64,000 nucleotides of DNA. Origin: Mixophyes australis. Lineage: Eukaryota; Chordata; Amphibia; Anura; Limnodynastidae. The stretch's first letter is position 1, and every line of letters starts with the position of its first letter. A model generated the notes under the pieces. The model had not been told where the DNA came from, searched no databases, and was given only the letters and a program-made list of their open reading frames with translations. Below, piece after piece: positions 1 through 10,942 of the stretch. A program made the position numbers and the translations under genes. The DNA is taken from positions 13,153,434 through 13,217,433 of the forward strand of contig JAVHZZ010000008.1 of the NCBI GenBank assembly GCA_036250195.1, written 5' to 3'.

Positions 1-1190
1 AGCAGACTAGAGAGGGGGAGATATAGAATTGATCTTGTATATATAAGTATTTGTGAAGTGACCTTGCCCATCATAACACAAACTCACTCATCTCTACTGT
101 ATAGATGGTAATTTTTATGTATAGCCACCAGGACGTGTGCAAGAATCGGGGATGCTCTCCCCCCAACCCCCCTTGGAAGTGGCACCCACACCTTCACTGG
201 CACTTACCTTGGCATGCAGTAGGTTGGGCAAAAGCATTATGTTAGGTACACGAGCAGCACTTTGGTTAGTATCATTGAGCATGAAGAGTCATTTATTGTA
301 ATTGGGACACCCTGGCAGTGTTGTCCACTGAGAACGCCACAAGAAAAAATTCCATCCACTTAAAACTATACACGCTTTCGTTTGTCTGCCCGATTTCTGA
401 ATCATGTTTTAGAGATTGTAGGAATTTCAGAAAAGAGGGAAGAATTATAATTGTAGAATTATTTGGAATTTTTACCAGGAAGATAAAGATTGCTGCAAGT
501 GAACTGTACAGGGCAGCATTTTTTTTAAACAGGACTGGCTTTGACTTCTTCCCTTGTTAGTGTTAATGTTTCCACTATAGGTGGACTATAGGTGATCCAG
601 TTGGGATGACTATTGCTCTGTAAGAATACTGAGCAGTGTCTCTACAGTTGGCCACACAGCTGGCAATCTGGTCATTTGGCCTGATTGCTAAACAATTGAT
701 TCGGTGAGTAGTTTAGCCAAGCGCATGGACGGCACTCATGGATGACGTGCATGAATGGCCAAATTGTACTGATAGGCTTGTTCAGGCACCAGACGTAATT
801 ACCAGGTTCAATGACAATGTGACGTTCCTCTGTGAAGGCTGCTCAGCTCCCACATGTGCAGATGTCCTAATTATTACACCATTCCTATTAGAGATGGATC
901 TCACAGAGGGTCCATTGTTGGGTTCACTACCAGTAAATGGTTAGTTAATGTAGGCACACACAGCCAAATCTCCTGGCTGAATTTTCTGGTCGAATTAAGA
1001 GATGTCTGACCAGCTTGGAGACTGTATATTAAGGCAAATATGAAGGAAAGAACTCCACATGTCCAATCTAGTCTATATTTGCCTCCACTTGGCAGTATGC
1101 ATGGCCGACCAGCAGAGGTTTGCCAGGCTACCACGTGACATGAATGCCACCAGAATCCTCTTAAAACCCTTGCTCTTGTTTTTGAGCAGA
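1..1190. other. Intergenic DNA with no recognised feature
   Basis: AT-rich single-copy-looking DNA. Short open frames here (for example at 318-560 and 738-944) have no splice context, no family resemblance and ordinary chance length. Confidence 0.6.
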
Positions 1191-1196
1191 GCTGCG

Positions 1197-1240
<44 letters not shown>
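1197..1240. repeat. (TA)n microsatellite
   Basis: About 21 uninterrupted TA units. It creates spurious IYIYIY open frames on both strands. Confidence 0.95.
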
Positions 1241-1241
<1 letters not shown>

Positions 1242-1243
1242 AG

Positions 1244-1275
1244 TTAACCCGTGCATGATACTCATGCATTCTAGT
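1244..1275 (+). mobile_element. Helitron-like 3' terminus (hairpin plus CTAGT)
   Basis: A short stem (GTGCATGA, loop TAC, TCATGCAT) is followed at once by TCTAGT, matching the Helitron 3' end pattern of a hairpin then CTRRT. No matching 5' end was identified, so this is a terminus only. Confidence 0.4.
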
Positions 1276-1526
1276 CAAATCAAGCTACTTAAGGTGTTAA
1301 AAAGGTTCTTGTCATGCATTTGGGCCATAGCCCAGGCCTCCTCAGGGGAAGAGCGTTACTTCCCGACGCAAGCGCCCTTTTTTAACGTGGTTTTGTCCAC
1401 ATGTCACCACCTCATCATTTTTCTCCATCACCTTATCCTTCATCTTTATCGCCACATCTATCCAGATGTCTATCCAGACACAGGGATCTCTCTCAGCGGT
1501 CCTGAGTATCACACTCCTCTCGCTCT

Positions 1527-1626
1527 GTCACCCCCGGCAACCACCAACCACTCCCAACTGTCACCCCCGGCAACCACTCCCAACTGTCACCCCCGGCAAC
1601 CACCAACCACTCCCAACTGTCACTTC
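1527..1626 (+). repeat. Short minisatellite, 26-33 bp units
   Basis: Three near-identical units built on TGTCACCCCCGGCAACCA and ACCACTCCCAAC, one of them 7 bp shorter. It lies in a stretch (1276-1889) that also carries poly-T/CACACA blocks and a GCAGGTGGCGCTGCAGC box, probably part of a further decayed element. Confidence 0.8.
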
Positions 1627-1889
1627 TCCTTCAAGAAATATATATTTTTTTAAAATCTTTATAAACACTTTTAACAATTAACAAATTAAATTAACAAATT
1701 AAAAACATCTTAGTATACCAAATTTCAGCCCTTTCTGAGTTTTTTTTTTCCACACACACTAAGAATTTAGTAGGTCAGTGTATAACTCCACCCAGCAGGT
1801 GGCGCTGCAGCTTGGTTTTTTTTTTTTTCACACACACAGACTAACACACGCCACTAGGCTTTTATATTATAGATATATATATATATAGA

Positions 1890-2368
1890 TCTTATATATA
1901 AAAATCATTGGTCTGTTTGTTTGATTATCTGTCCGATTATGCATTCGTACACCCCTGCACCGATTGGGATGAAACCAACGGGAGGTGGTTCCAGTTGGCT
2001 CCTGGCCTGGGTTTAGGAGAGTTAGGGACCCGGTCGGACCTACCGTTCTTATACACTGGGCAGAACTTTGACCCGGGGAGCCTGTTCTGAGCCTTCCACT
2101 GGATGGATTTGAATGAAAACTTCACAGAGGGGAGAGCAATTGGTCTGGGGTGCCTAATGGAGGGGTTGGGGTCACGGTCAGCCTTCCCGTTAGTGTACAC
2201 TGGTCAGAACTTTGATACAGGGAGCCAGTTCTTGGCCTTCCACTGGATGGATTTGGGTGATTTCTCAGCTGCTAATTATATATAAAATGTTGACAGTTGC
2301 ATCCAACTCATCGATAACTTCATGACTTGAAGATTTAAACCCGGGCAACGCTGGGTACTTCACCTAGT
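1890..2368 (+). mobile_element. Non-autonomous Helitron, about 479 bp
   Basis: It starts TCTTATATATAAAAATC, resembling the TCYTATATATAAAA 5' ends of animal Helitrons, with A just before it. It ends with a CCCGGGCAACGCTGGG hairpin and CTAGT at 2364-2368. The expected 3' flanking T is absent (A instead). Inside, two diverged copies of a roughly 140-bp unit lie in tandem, sharing blocks such as CAGAACTTTGA and CTTCCACTGGATGGATTTG. No Rep/helicase coding sequence. Confidence 0.72.
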
Positions 2369-3149
2369 ATAAGCTGAGAGTAATTATGATAGGCTTACGA
2401 TGAAGGATGAGTATTTAATGATTGATGAAGGGTAATTGAGAACGACAGTGAGAGGGCGCTAATCGATGATGATAAAAGGGGGTTAATGATTGATGATGAT
2501 GGGTTTATGACAGAGCATAAGGGGTTAATGATTGATGCTGGTCACCTCTACTGCTTTATTTCTGTGCACTATACGCAGGAAAACGTTTTTCCTTTTTGTC
2601 TTTTTTTCAATAAACAGAAGATGAAACCCTCTAGATAACAAGTTTTTGTGATGTCCCTGTTTTTATAACTCCAAACTGGGAGAAAAACTTCCAATATTAA
2701 ATAGGCAACAAGCCTGCTTTGCCGATTGTCACAGAGTAGAACCATCGCTCTTTAATAGAATACAAGTCATAATCTAATTTCCAAGCCTTTGTGAGCAATG
2801 TCAACCAAATGTCACAACAATGGCTGCTCCATCTGCACACCAGGCAGAATTGGGTTTTTTTATTGAGCGGTTACATTTAAAAGCACACGTTTTATAGTTG
2901 TAAAAAGACTGTGGAAAACAGCATTAGTGACCACGATCGCTATGACAACAGTTTGAGCATTCACAATAACTTTGTATAGGAAAAGCTTTCATGTAAAAAG
3001 TGTATTCATATTGCTGCTTTCAGACTTGCCAGTATCATTTTCTATATTTAATGAGAATAATATACTTTGGTAAGAGAAGCTCAATAGCTCCACAAAGTGA
3101 ACTAGACAAACACTGTTAGATGTCATGAAACGTTTGCTGGGGGGTTCAC
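2369..3149. other. Intergenic DNA; imperfect GATGATTAATG repeats at 2390-2540
   Basis: Irregular repeats of TTAATGATTGATGATGA type at the start, then AT-rich sequence with nothing recognised. Confidence 0.5.
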
Positions 3150-3232
3150 ATAAATGGTGGCACAGTGGTTAGCATTGTTGTTTCACAGTGCTGGGACCAT
3201 GGTTTCTATTCTGACCAGGACCCTATCTGTGT
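3150..3232 (+). mobile_element. tRNA-headed SINE, 5' fragment
   Basis: GGTGGCACAGTGGTTAGCA and the following CCATGG and CCTATCTGTGT match the head of the SINE found in full at 16655-17007. It is cut off at 3232 where a different element begins (CAGGGGCGCACG), which suggests insertion of that element into the SINE. Confidence 0.7.
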
Positions 3233-3389
3233 CAGGGGCGCACGAAGGATTTTTAAGGGGGGAAAACCCCCAACCCAGAAAAAAAAAAAAAAGCGCAGCA
3301 GCTCCATTTCTCAGCACTGTACTATACAGCAGCCGCGGCGCTGTCAAAGAAGCATCCGCGGCGGTGCTGTACGTACATGTAGCATGCCC
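3233..3389 (+). mobile_element. Partial copy of the GC-rich palindromic element (family E)
   Basis: It starts CAGGGGCGCACGAAGG and contains ATACAGCAGCCGCGGCGCTG followed by AAGAAGC and GCGGCGGTGCTGTA. These blocks are shared with the fuller copy at 45375-45680. The right half is missing. Confidence 0.65.
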
Positions 3390-4719
3390 CATAGAGACGC
3401 AGCCTACAAATACTTGTCTTAAGAGGAGTAAAATGTGAGGTTTCCTGAAGTGGTGGTGTAAACAAGATGATGATCAGCATGTGTCTTTACTAGTTAGAAA
3501 AGTCAATCTAAATTGATGATGATAATGATGACTGGCATAGCTATACGGCAGCCCCATCAGGATATGCTTAAAGCACACCTTCATGCAACCGCACACAGCC
3601 ACAGAACTTTGAGTTGCATCTATCTAGAGATACCTGCAAAACAAAACACACAATAGGTGGCAATTTTTCAGCCATACGTTTAAGTCTACATTCAGAGCGC
3701 AAAATTGCATTCTATTATGCAAAATAGCCAATTTGGCAATATGAGTAAAATTTTCAGAAAAGAACTTCATTTGCTGGGAATATACAGTATCACGGTCCTC
3801 TTGTTCTGTACTGGAAGTCAAGGAGTTATTTTCTATTCAAGAAGTCAGAGGGAATGGACTCAAGTCTCGGGAGCAGAGCAATTATTAGTGGTAGAGAAGG
3901 AATGATGAGCTGTAGAGTGGAACTTAGATTGCTGGTTACTAGAAGGTCCAGAAAAATTTGTAGCAGTTACAGTCGAAGAGAAAATACTTAACTCTGGTGA
4001 ACATGAATCACTGACCTTGTATGTTGTCATTACCTCTTCAGCTGTGGTCAGCATGAGTCATTACACACCTGTCTCTAATTTAGGATGTTTGTCTCCTGAC
4101 CTGATTGGACCTTTGGAGTTTAAATCCCCCTCTTGTGCTTTGCAAACTTTTTCAGTGATAGAAGTTACTCTGGACTCCTGAATAGCCCCCTTCAACTCTG
4201 ACTCTGTACCTTGGCAAACAGCATTACTACTCCAACTCAGCTTTTTGGCATCCAGCTTACTTTAAATGTGAGTTCTGCAGCTTGATCATAGAACTACTTA
4301 TGTGAAGCAATTCTCTGCTGACTAGGAAGGAAATTTTTCTAAATCATCTTGCTTGCTGATTCTGCACTGAGGGGCTCAGGGCTCATCTCAGTTGCACTTG
4401 GACTTTTGCTGCCTTCAGGTGACCAGGAATATTGGATACCAATTACCTAACCAAAGAGAGTGATACTGTGTACCGCAAATGACCAGATGAAGAGGTAGAA
4501 TGAAAATAGGGTTATGGTAAATCTTTGAAAGGGGTGGTCTAAAGCAGGGCTGTCCAACTGGTGGTCTAAAAGGTAAATTTGGCCCACCAGGACTTTATTG
4601 TGATCATCCACATTCTTTACAACCACTATATACATGTTTTTTTTTAAAAAGTGTTCAGCCCTATTTATGAAAATACTTCAACAACACTGGTTTATAGTAC
4701 TGAAGGTTACAGATAGACC
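3390..4719. other. Intergenic DNA, little recognised
   Basis: No gene seen. At about 4546, GCAGGGCTGTCCAACTGGTGG resembles the terminus of Charlie-type hAT elements, but the rest of an element is not clear. Confidence 0.4.
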
Positions 4720-5072
4720 TTTCCACCTTTGTGACACTCACAATTTGTTTGTTCTCGGTCCAGGTCTGAATTGCCAGCTAACAGACCTATTTAACCTCTC
4801 CTCATCTGAAATATTTCCATCTACTTTCAAGTATGTATTGATTATTCCCATCCTGTGATCTCTCCTTTCCTTCAAGTTACTGCCCGCCTTCCATTTTGTC
4901 TCTTTGTTATAAAAGCACTCGACCAGCTCTTACACACCCGCCAAATCCACTATTTTACCGCTAGCTTCCTGATGAAGTGCATTTATTCTGAATTCCAAGC
5001 AGTGTATTCCACTGAAGCCGCTTTTACTAAAGTTGTTAAAGATTTTCTGCCTGCTAAATCCAAGGACCATTA
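4720..5072 (+). pseudogene. L2/CR1-type LINE reverse transcriptase fragment
   Basis: Two adjacent frames show decayed non-LTR reverse transcriptase text: TFKYVLIIPIL, then LDQLLHTRQIHYFTASFL and IYSEFQAVYSTEAAFTKVV. This resembles the segment around the YRPVSLLP and FR..ST-type blocks of L2-like LINEs in vertebrates. At least one frameshift and one in-frame stop separate the parts. A short dead fragment, with no intact catalytic motif. Confidence 0.65.
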
Positions 5073-5664
5073 AACACGATTAACTTATTTTACTTCAATA
5101 CCTACCCCAATCCCAGCATTTCTGAAGCTGTCCTGGGCAGTGCCTGGTAGAATTATTTATTGTGTTTCAAAGTAATGTCAACATTTTTAATCCATACTGA
5201 TGCAATATTTTGAGACAAAATCAATGGTTCTAGCTAATGTTTTGTTGGAAAAAATACTTGTGGCTTAATGGATCGGATATTTCATGAAACACAAACAGTT
5301 CAGTCATTTCTATCTAAGAGCTCATTCCCACGTACATTTTACCAATGTAGTAGTTTGTGGATCACAGCACTATAATTGCACACCAAAAGCAGAATTGCTC
5401 CTACTTGAAATTTAAGAGGGGAATTAACATGAAATAAAAAAAAATAATTAAAATATCTATTACTTTAAAATTATAAAAATAAAATAAAAACAAAAAAAAA
5501 ATAATAATAATTTTTTTAATACTTAAATGGAAAAAAGGACACAAACTAGATTTATAAACTTATATACTTTTTATAAACTCATGTACCCAGTATACATTAT
5601 GCCTGCATTTATAATTTTGATCAGGCAGCTGCAAGGACAGCTATGCAGTGTGTGCTGATTCTAA
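5073..5664. other. AT-rich intergenic DNA
   Basis: Contains A/T homopolymer-rich sequence near 5420-5530. No gene or known repeat recognised. Confidence 0.5.
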
Positions 5665-5840
5665 GGGGTAGATTTACAAAAGCTTCTAAAAAGATAAAGT
5701 GGGGGTGTGGCCCATAGCAACCAATCAGATTTTAGCTATCAATTATCTGGTGGATTCTAAAAAATGATAGCTAGAATCTGATTGGTTGCTATGTGCAACA
5801 CCTTCGCTTTTCCATTTTAGAATCTTTAGTAAATCTATAA
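5665..5840. mobile_element. Palindromic MITE, family A (copy A1)
   Basis: Near-complete inverted repeat: GGGGTAGATTTAC at the left and GTAAATCTA at the right, with CATAGCAACCAATCAGATT facing AATCTGATTGGTTGCTATG in the middle. TAA precedes the left end. The family is defined by this CCAATCAGATTCTAG core and recurs at least ten times in the window. Confidence 0.85.
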
Positions 5841-6310
5841 ATTATATTAAAAAAAAATCATATTTAAAATATTTATTATTTTACTCTAATAAGTGTATCA
5901 TTATTTTATTTCAGTTTCCTTAATATTCCCCTTAACAGTACAATGTTCTTATGTAATAAGGGATCGGAGCTTAGAGAAGTACATTTTTTTATCCCGTCAA
6001 GGGAGGCTCCATTACTTACTGTAGCTGACGGCAGAAGGGAACGTGGCTATCAGACACGCTGCTTTGTTATTGAACAACACTGTCCCTGATTCAGTTTCTA
6101 CTATTTTCTTTATATTATTAAAGAATAATTTATTATACTTATTGTGAATAAGTAGAATAAAATTTACATCCATTACGTGTGAGTGTAATATTGTTTTTTA
6201 TTTTACTTTTATTCATTTTTCAAAACTTAATCAATGATATAACACAGTTCAATTCTTTATTTAAGGTTGTGCTATATTCTTATCTTTTTGACACCCAATA
6301 AATAATACAT

Positions 6311-6594
6311 ACTCGCCAACTTTGTGTCATTGGCATCTGGGAGATCCCAGGGAGGGGGTGTGGTGAGAGGGCGAAAGAGGGCAGGTAAAATCTATATTCC
6401 AGCCTACGTGACGGTATATTGCCATTTTGTTGCGAGGGGGGGGCAATATGACGCGATTTACCAATAATTTCATAATTTTGACTCCCGATGGGCAGGATGC
6501 TGCATGCGGGATACTTGCCTGCTCTCCCGGGAGTCTGGGAGACCTACCCGGAATTCGGGAGTCTCCCGAGCATTCCGAGAGATTTGGCAACTAT
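6311..6594. mobile_element. CTCCCG-rich non-autonomous element, family C (copy C1)
   Basis: Starts near CGCCAACTTTGTG and ends near GAGATTTGGCAACTATG. It is rich in CTCCCGGGAGTCTGGGAGA and GGGAGTCTCCCGA motifs that pair internally. Related copies occur at 34386, 37619, 38139, 38700, 49604 and 56270. Confidence 0.65.
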
Positions 6595-6900
6595 GAAATA
6601 ATACCAAGCAGGTTAGTTTTCTTTTTAAGGGGTGTCGGCTAATAATCAATTCACTTGGTTAACAGATAACATGGGCATCAGTATATGTTTTAGAAATGTC
6701 CTCAATCTTTATTATTGTAACTAGTTACTAACAAAATGCAGATTTCATACACCTTCTATTGCCTTTTATTTTCCTCAGGCTCCCTGTCTTATTGCTTCCT
6801 TCCCCTTGTCATATCTGTACTTAAACTGTTCACTAGTAAACCTCGCTGTGGTTTTCTCCCTTTTTACTTTCTTTTTCTCACAATTTTGTATTCACGTTTC

Positions 6901-6920
6901 CCCCCCCCCCCCCCCCCCCC
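6901..6920 (+). repeat. Poly-C tract (20 C)
   Basis: Uninterrupted run of C. Confidence 0.95.
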
Positions 6921-6964
6921 ATTTGGAACCCTCACCCACTGTAATTAATAATAATGTGATAAAG

Positions 6965-7171
6965 AGGCACAGTTGCACAGTGGTTAGCACTGCTGGAGTC
7001 ATGGGCACAGAGCTGGAGTCATGTGATTGATTTCAACCAAGCCCTAACCATGTGGCGTTTCTATGTTCTCCCTGTGTTTGCGTGGGTTTCCTCCGGGTGC
7101 TTTGGTTTCCTCCCACAGCCCAAAGAAAATACTGGTAGGTTAATTGGCTTCTGAGGAAATGAACCATAGTG

Positions 7172-7208
<37 letters not shown>

Positions 7209-7312
7209 TGGAATATAGACTGTAAGCTCAATGGGGCAGGGACTGATGTGAATGATTATTCTCTGTACAGTGCTGCGGAATATGATGGTGCTATATAAGG
7301 TTAATAACAGTT
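6965..7312 (+). mobile_element. tRNA-headed SINE with L2-like tail
   Basis: Box-A-like TGCACAGTGGTTAGCA, the central TTCTCCCTGTGTTTGCGTGG and TTTCCTCCCACA blocks, an embedded (GT)n at 7171-7206, and the tail GACTGTAAGCTCAATGGGGC to GTGCTATATAAGG. The head is partly deleted relative to other copies. Confidence 0.8.
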
Positions 7313-8020
7313 ATTATTCTATAAGTGTTTTTTAATGCATATAAATGGGCTTGGGAATGGAATCTATTGGTTCCAATGAGACTGTACACACTTGTGTCTG
7401 TAGCTAAGAGCAGATTGTCCCGCAGACATACCGGCCAACCAAAGGTGCTGGTCACAACAGCAAGTCATTACATGTGATGTCACTGGCTGCTTCCTTACCA
7501 GCCTTCCTCTGCTTTCCTCTGTTGTGTCGGTTATCCCAACATAAATTTCTCTCTTTCTTTGCCAAGCAATAGTATCCTGCCTGGCAACACATTCACATAG
7601 CTGGCTGCCAATATTTGACTTACCCCCTTTAATGTCACTATTGCCATTGACTAGGTGATGGACCAAAATGGTGGTCTTGTAGACTGGCACAAGACCAGCA
7701 TACTATTGCCCCCAGGATAGCCAAGAGGAAATTCGGGCTCCGGCACAACTACTTTTTGGGGTCTTGGGGCCCATTCATAGCCACTGAAAGGTGCGTGGTC
7801 ATACCAGATTGGTGGATCCCCCTGTTACACAGGCAGGTCAGGGTTCCCAGACTGGTAATTGCACCCATCCCCCACCCCTTCCTGGGCATCCCTGATTTCC
7901 TCCAGCACGCAGTTTCTAAAAAGAGCCCTCTGGGCTAGGTAAATCAAAGTTAATAGGTGCCTCATGGTACCTCCCAACGGTTCACTTTGTAAAGGTTGGT
8001 CACAATTTTTGGCACCCTGA
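7313..8020. other. Intergenic DNA with no recognised feature
   Basis: The 108-codon minus-strand open frame at 7364-7690 has no family resemblance or splice signals. Confidence 0.5.
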
Positions 8021-8317
8021 AATGCAGGGATTTGTAGAGGGAGGTTTCTACACCATGCCGCAAGTGGGCGTGACCAGCATGCATGGGGGCGTGGCTATAA
8101 TTTTAGACAGTGCTTGGCTGCTCTCCAACTCTTCATATCCCCATAATATACATGGGCAATGCTGCGTGCACTACTGTTAGGTGCACGCAGCTCTCCCTTT
8201 TCAAGCAGAGCCATGTGAAGCGGGGGCAGGGTCCAGCCAACTCAATTATACAGTGCACCAGGCTCGGAGGGGGGTTTCCAGGCACTAGGAACCCCCCTCC
8301 TCCTCGGTTTGCCTATG
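8021..8317 (+). mobile_element. Non-autonomous DNA element, family D (copy D1)
   Basis: About 300 bp from GCAGGGATTTGTAGAGG to CTCGGTTTGCCTATG, including GTGGGCGTGACCAGCATGCA and GGCTGCTCTCCAACTCTTC. Five copies in the window share these blocks: 8021, 18953, 19661, 30970 and 44297. No coding content; the transposon class is not determined. Confidence 0.75.
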
Positions 8318-9779
8318 AAATGGATGTGGCTTGGCTGTATTGGGGACATGGCATAATTTGTACCCATGTTTCTGGACAGTATGTTGGCCATTGTTCATAT
8401 GATTGGATTTTCCCTCTTTGGCGCTTGTTTCCGAACGTGGCGCAAAGGGCACCAAAGTGCTATAACCTATTACACTATTTTGTTCAATAACCCTCATTTT
8501 TTTAATGTCTCCACTCCAGTGTCTCTCTGCTCTGAATCCAATTCACGCTACAGGAAAATAAGCTCTTCAATGATTGAGCATTTAAATCTTGATCTGAGCT
8601 AATCATATAAAGAAAGGCCTCTTTTGTGAGACTCTTAAACGTTATCAAATTCAAACTCCTCTATTCTAAGAGGATGACTCTCATATTTTTCTTACAGTGA
8701 AGTAGAGGAATGTTCCATCTGTTGTACATAGGAGACAATTGGAATTGCTGCTTTTCTAAAAGGACAGAAACATTCAGTATCAATCCTGGTTTCTTACCTC
8801 GACAAATATGTAACCTCATTATATTAAATAATACACTACTTATGCTGTCTCCAGCACAAATATAAAACAACACCATGTAGTTACCAAAGCTATTTTGTGC
8901 CTAGAATTCGTCAAGCTACACCTGGAGCTACATATATATATTTATATCATATTTTTATATTTTGGCGAAGATAGGTCGAGTTTAAATGCCTCCTGTGTTT
9001 GCCTCTGATATATGCTTGTAGAATGCACCCGTTTGTTAATGTATCACTTTGCATTTCATACAGATAACCCTTTAGCTCTTGGACAATAGTTACCATCACA
9101 AGAGTAAAATGCATATTAATATGTGCCTGGGGTTTTAAGACAAAATCTGCATAGCAATCAATCAGGGAGTCCATGCATGACATATTCAATTATACATATA
9201 TCAGTTTGAGCTGCTGGGTGTGGTTGCAATTTACTGGCTTGAGACAAATGTTTATAAAGAAGCAATAATTAGATTCATCTTTTGTAGGACATAGGACAAG
9301 CAGATAGGCCAGGCTGGTCGACTGAATCTGCACTGCCACCTGGTGGCAAAATTAATATTACAATGAATATGGTTGGGTTACTTTACGGAATTTTTAAGTT
9401 GGCAAGAACAAGAATTCAGCTGCCCCCTAAAACCAAAGCAAGATTGCATGAACATATAATTATCATTATTCAATCTTTAATGTTATTCACGTGGCATACC
9501 ATTACACCATGACGTTCATTTACAAAGCAAGAAAACATAGTAGTGTATTTAATATAAGCAATTACTCCTGTTTTAATGCACTGCACATAAGTAGATTCAC
9601 ACTGCAAATAGCAATCTGATGGTCTATGTGCTTATACCCTGCACTATCATTCATATGAGCTTTTACTTGTTTCGCACTCATCTAATGACTGAATGTGTCA
9701 AGTATGATATCATTTCTATTTAACATGTTAAATACACTGGCATATTTCACAGAATTGACCTTAGTGCTCATGTTTGTTT
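8318..9779. other. Intergenic DNA with no recognised feature
   Basis: AT-rich; no gene or family repeat seen. Confidence 0.5.
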
Positions 9780-9900
9780 GTGTGGAAGAGAATTTAGACT
9801 GTAAGAATCATTGGGGCCAGGACTGAAGCGAATAATTAAACATTCTGGGTAAAGCACTGCGTAATATGTATCACTATATAAATAAAAATTAATAATAATA
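9780..9900 (+). mobile_element. SINE 3' tail fragment
   Basis: AGAATTTAGACTGTAAGAAT and ATCACTATATAAATAAA match the 3' end of the tRNA-headed SINE; the head and body are missing. Confidence 0.55.
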
Positions 9901-10222
9901 TATCATCTGTATAATACACACATGCACACACACACACACACACATACATGTATGTATGTGCAGCACACAAACACACAGGTGCATCATGATTTGTTAGTTG
10001 TTTTTTGATTGATCTGTGGTGTTTGGGTGGAGGATAAAAGATTGTCTGCTTTTGTGGGCGGGGCGACCGGTGCCAGCTAGGTGGCCGGTGACTAGGCACC
10101 TGAGCTGTGTCTAACAAGATCAAGGGTCGCTCGGTGTCATCCTGACCGCTGAGCTATTTGTGATGTGAACAATAAAAAGCACAGTATTTCCAAGCAAGAA
10201 GTTGTTTGTGTCCGGGTTTCAG

Positions 10223-10229
<7 letters not shown>

Positions 10230-10262
<33 letters not shown>

Positions 10263-10285
10263 GAGAGAGAGGGAGAGAGAGATAC

Positions 10286-10333
<48 letters not shown>
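10230..10333. repeat. (TA)n-(GA)n-(TA)n compound microsatellite
   Basis: TA tract, then GAGAGAGAGAGGGAGAGAGAG, then a second TA tract and a short CA run. Confidence 0.95.
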
Positions 10334-10861
10334 ACACACACACAGTTGCTCACATGACACATACAGTAGACAATATATATTTATTGTCTGCATCACAGGA
10401 AATAGTTGAAGAACTGTTAATTACCGGGATGCAAATAGCTGCAACAGCAACCAAATAATAAACAAATGGAAATGGGTCAGAAAATAAATGGCATATGCAG
10501 GATGTGTGATCTATGCTAATTAGCGGGATATTAATGGTTGGTGTAACACAGTTATGCAGATGGGGGAGTGTAAGTAGGTTGCAGATATGTATGAGTGAAG
10601 ATTCCCAGGTCACAGCACAGACTGGAGACATTAATATAAGAAAATAGCATTATGGGATCTCATTACTTACTACTGGTTATACAAACACCAGCACTATATT
10701 TTATTTATCATAATGAGAGACAAGACTCTAGTCCCTCCTGAGTCTGATAGCTGAGAATGAAATGTCTCCATCACTTAATATTGTTTTGGGAATTTCTCTT
10801 GACATCAGTTACAGAATAACAGTCAAATCCTCATCTTCCTTTCTGGAATACATACAATATC

Positions 10862-10865
10862 TGAT

Positions 10866-10918
<53 letters not shown>

Positions 10919-10940
10919 TAGATATATATATATAGATATA
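10862..10940. repeat. (TA)n/(GATA)n microsatellite
   Basis: Long TA run with TAGATAGATA interruptions, abutting the Tc1-like element; Tc1 elements insert at TA. Confidence 0.95.
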
Positions 10941-10942
10941 TA

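Noticed and set aside
10137..10409. Frames rich in IYIYIY at several (TA)n tracts
   Set aside because: Low-complexity translation of microsatellites.
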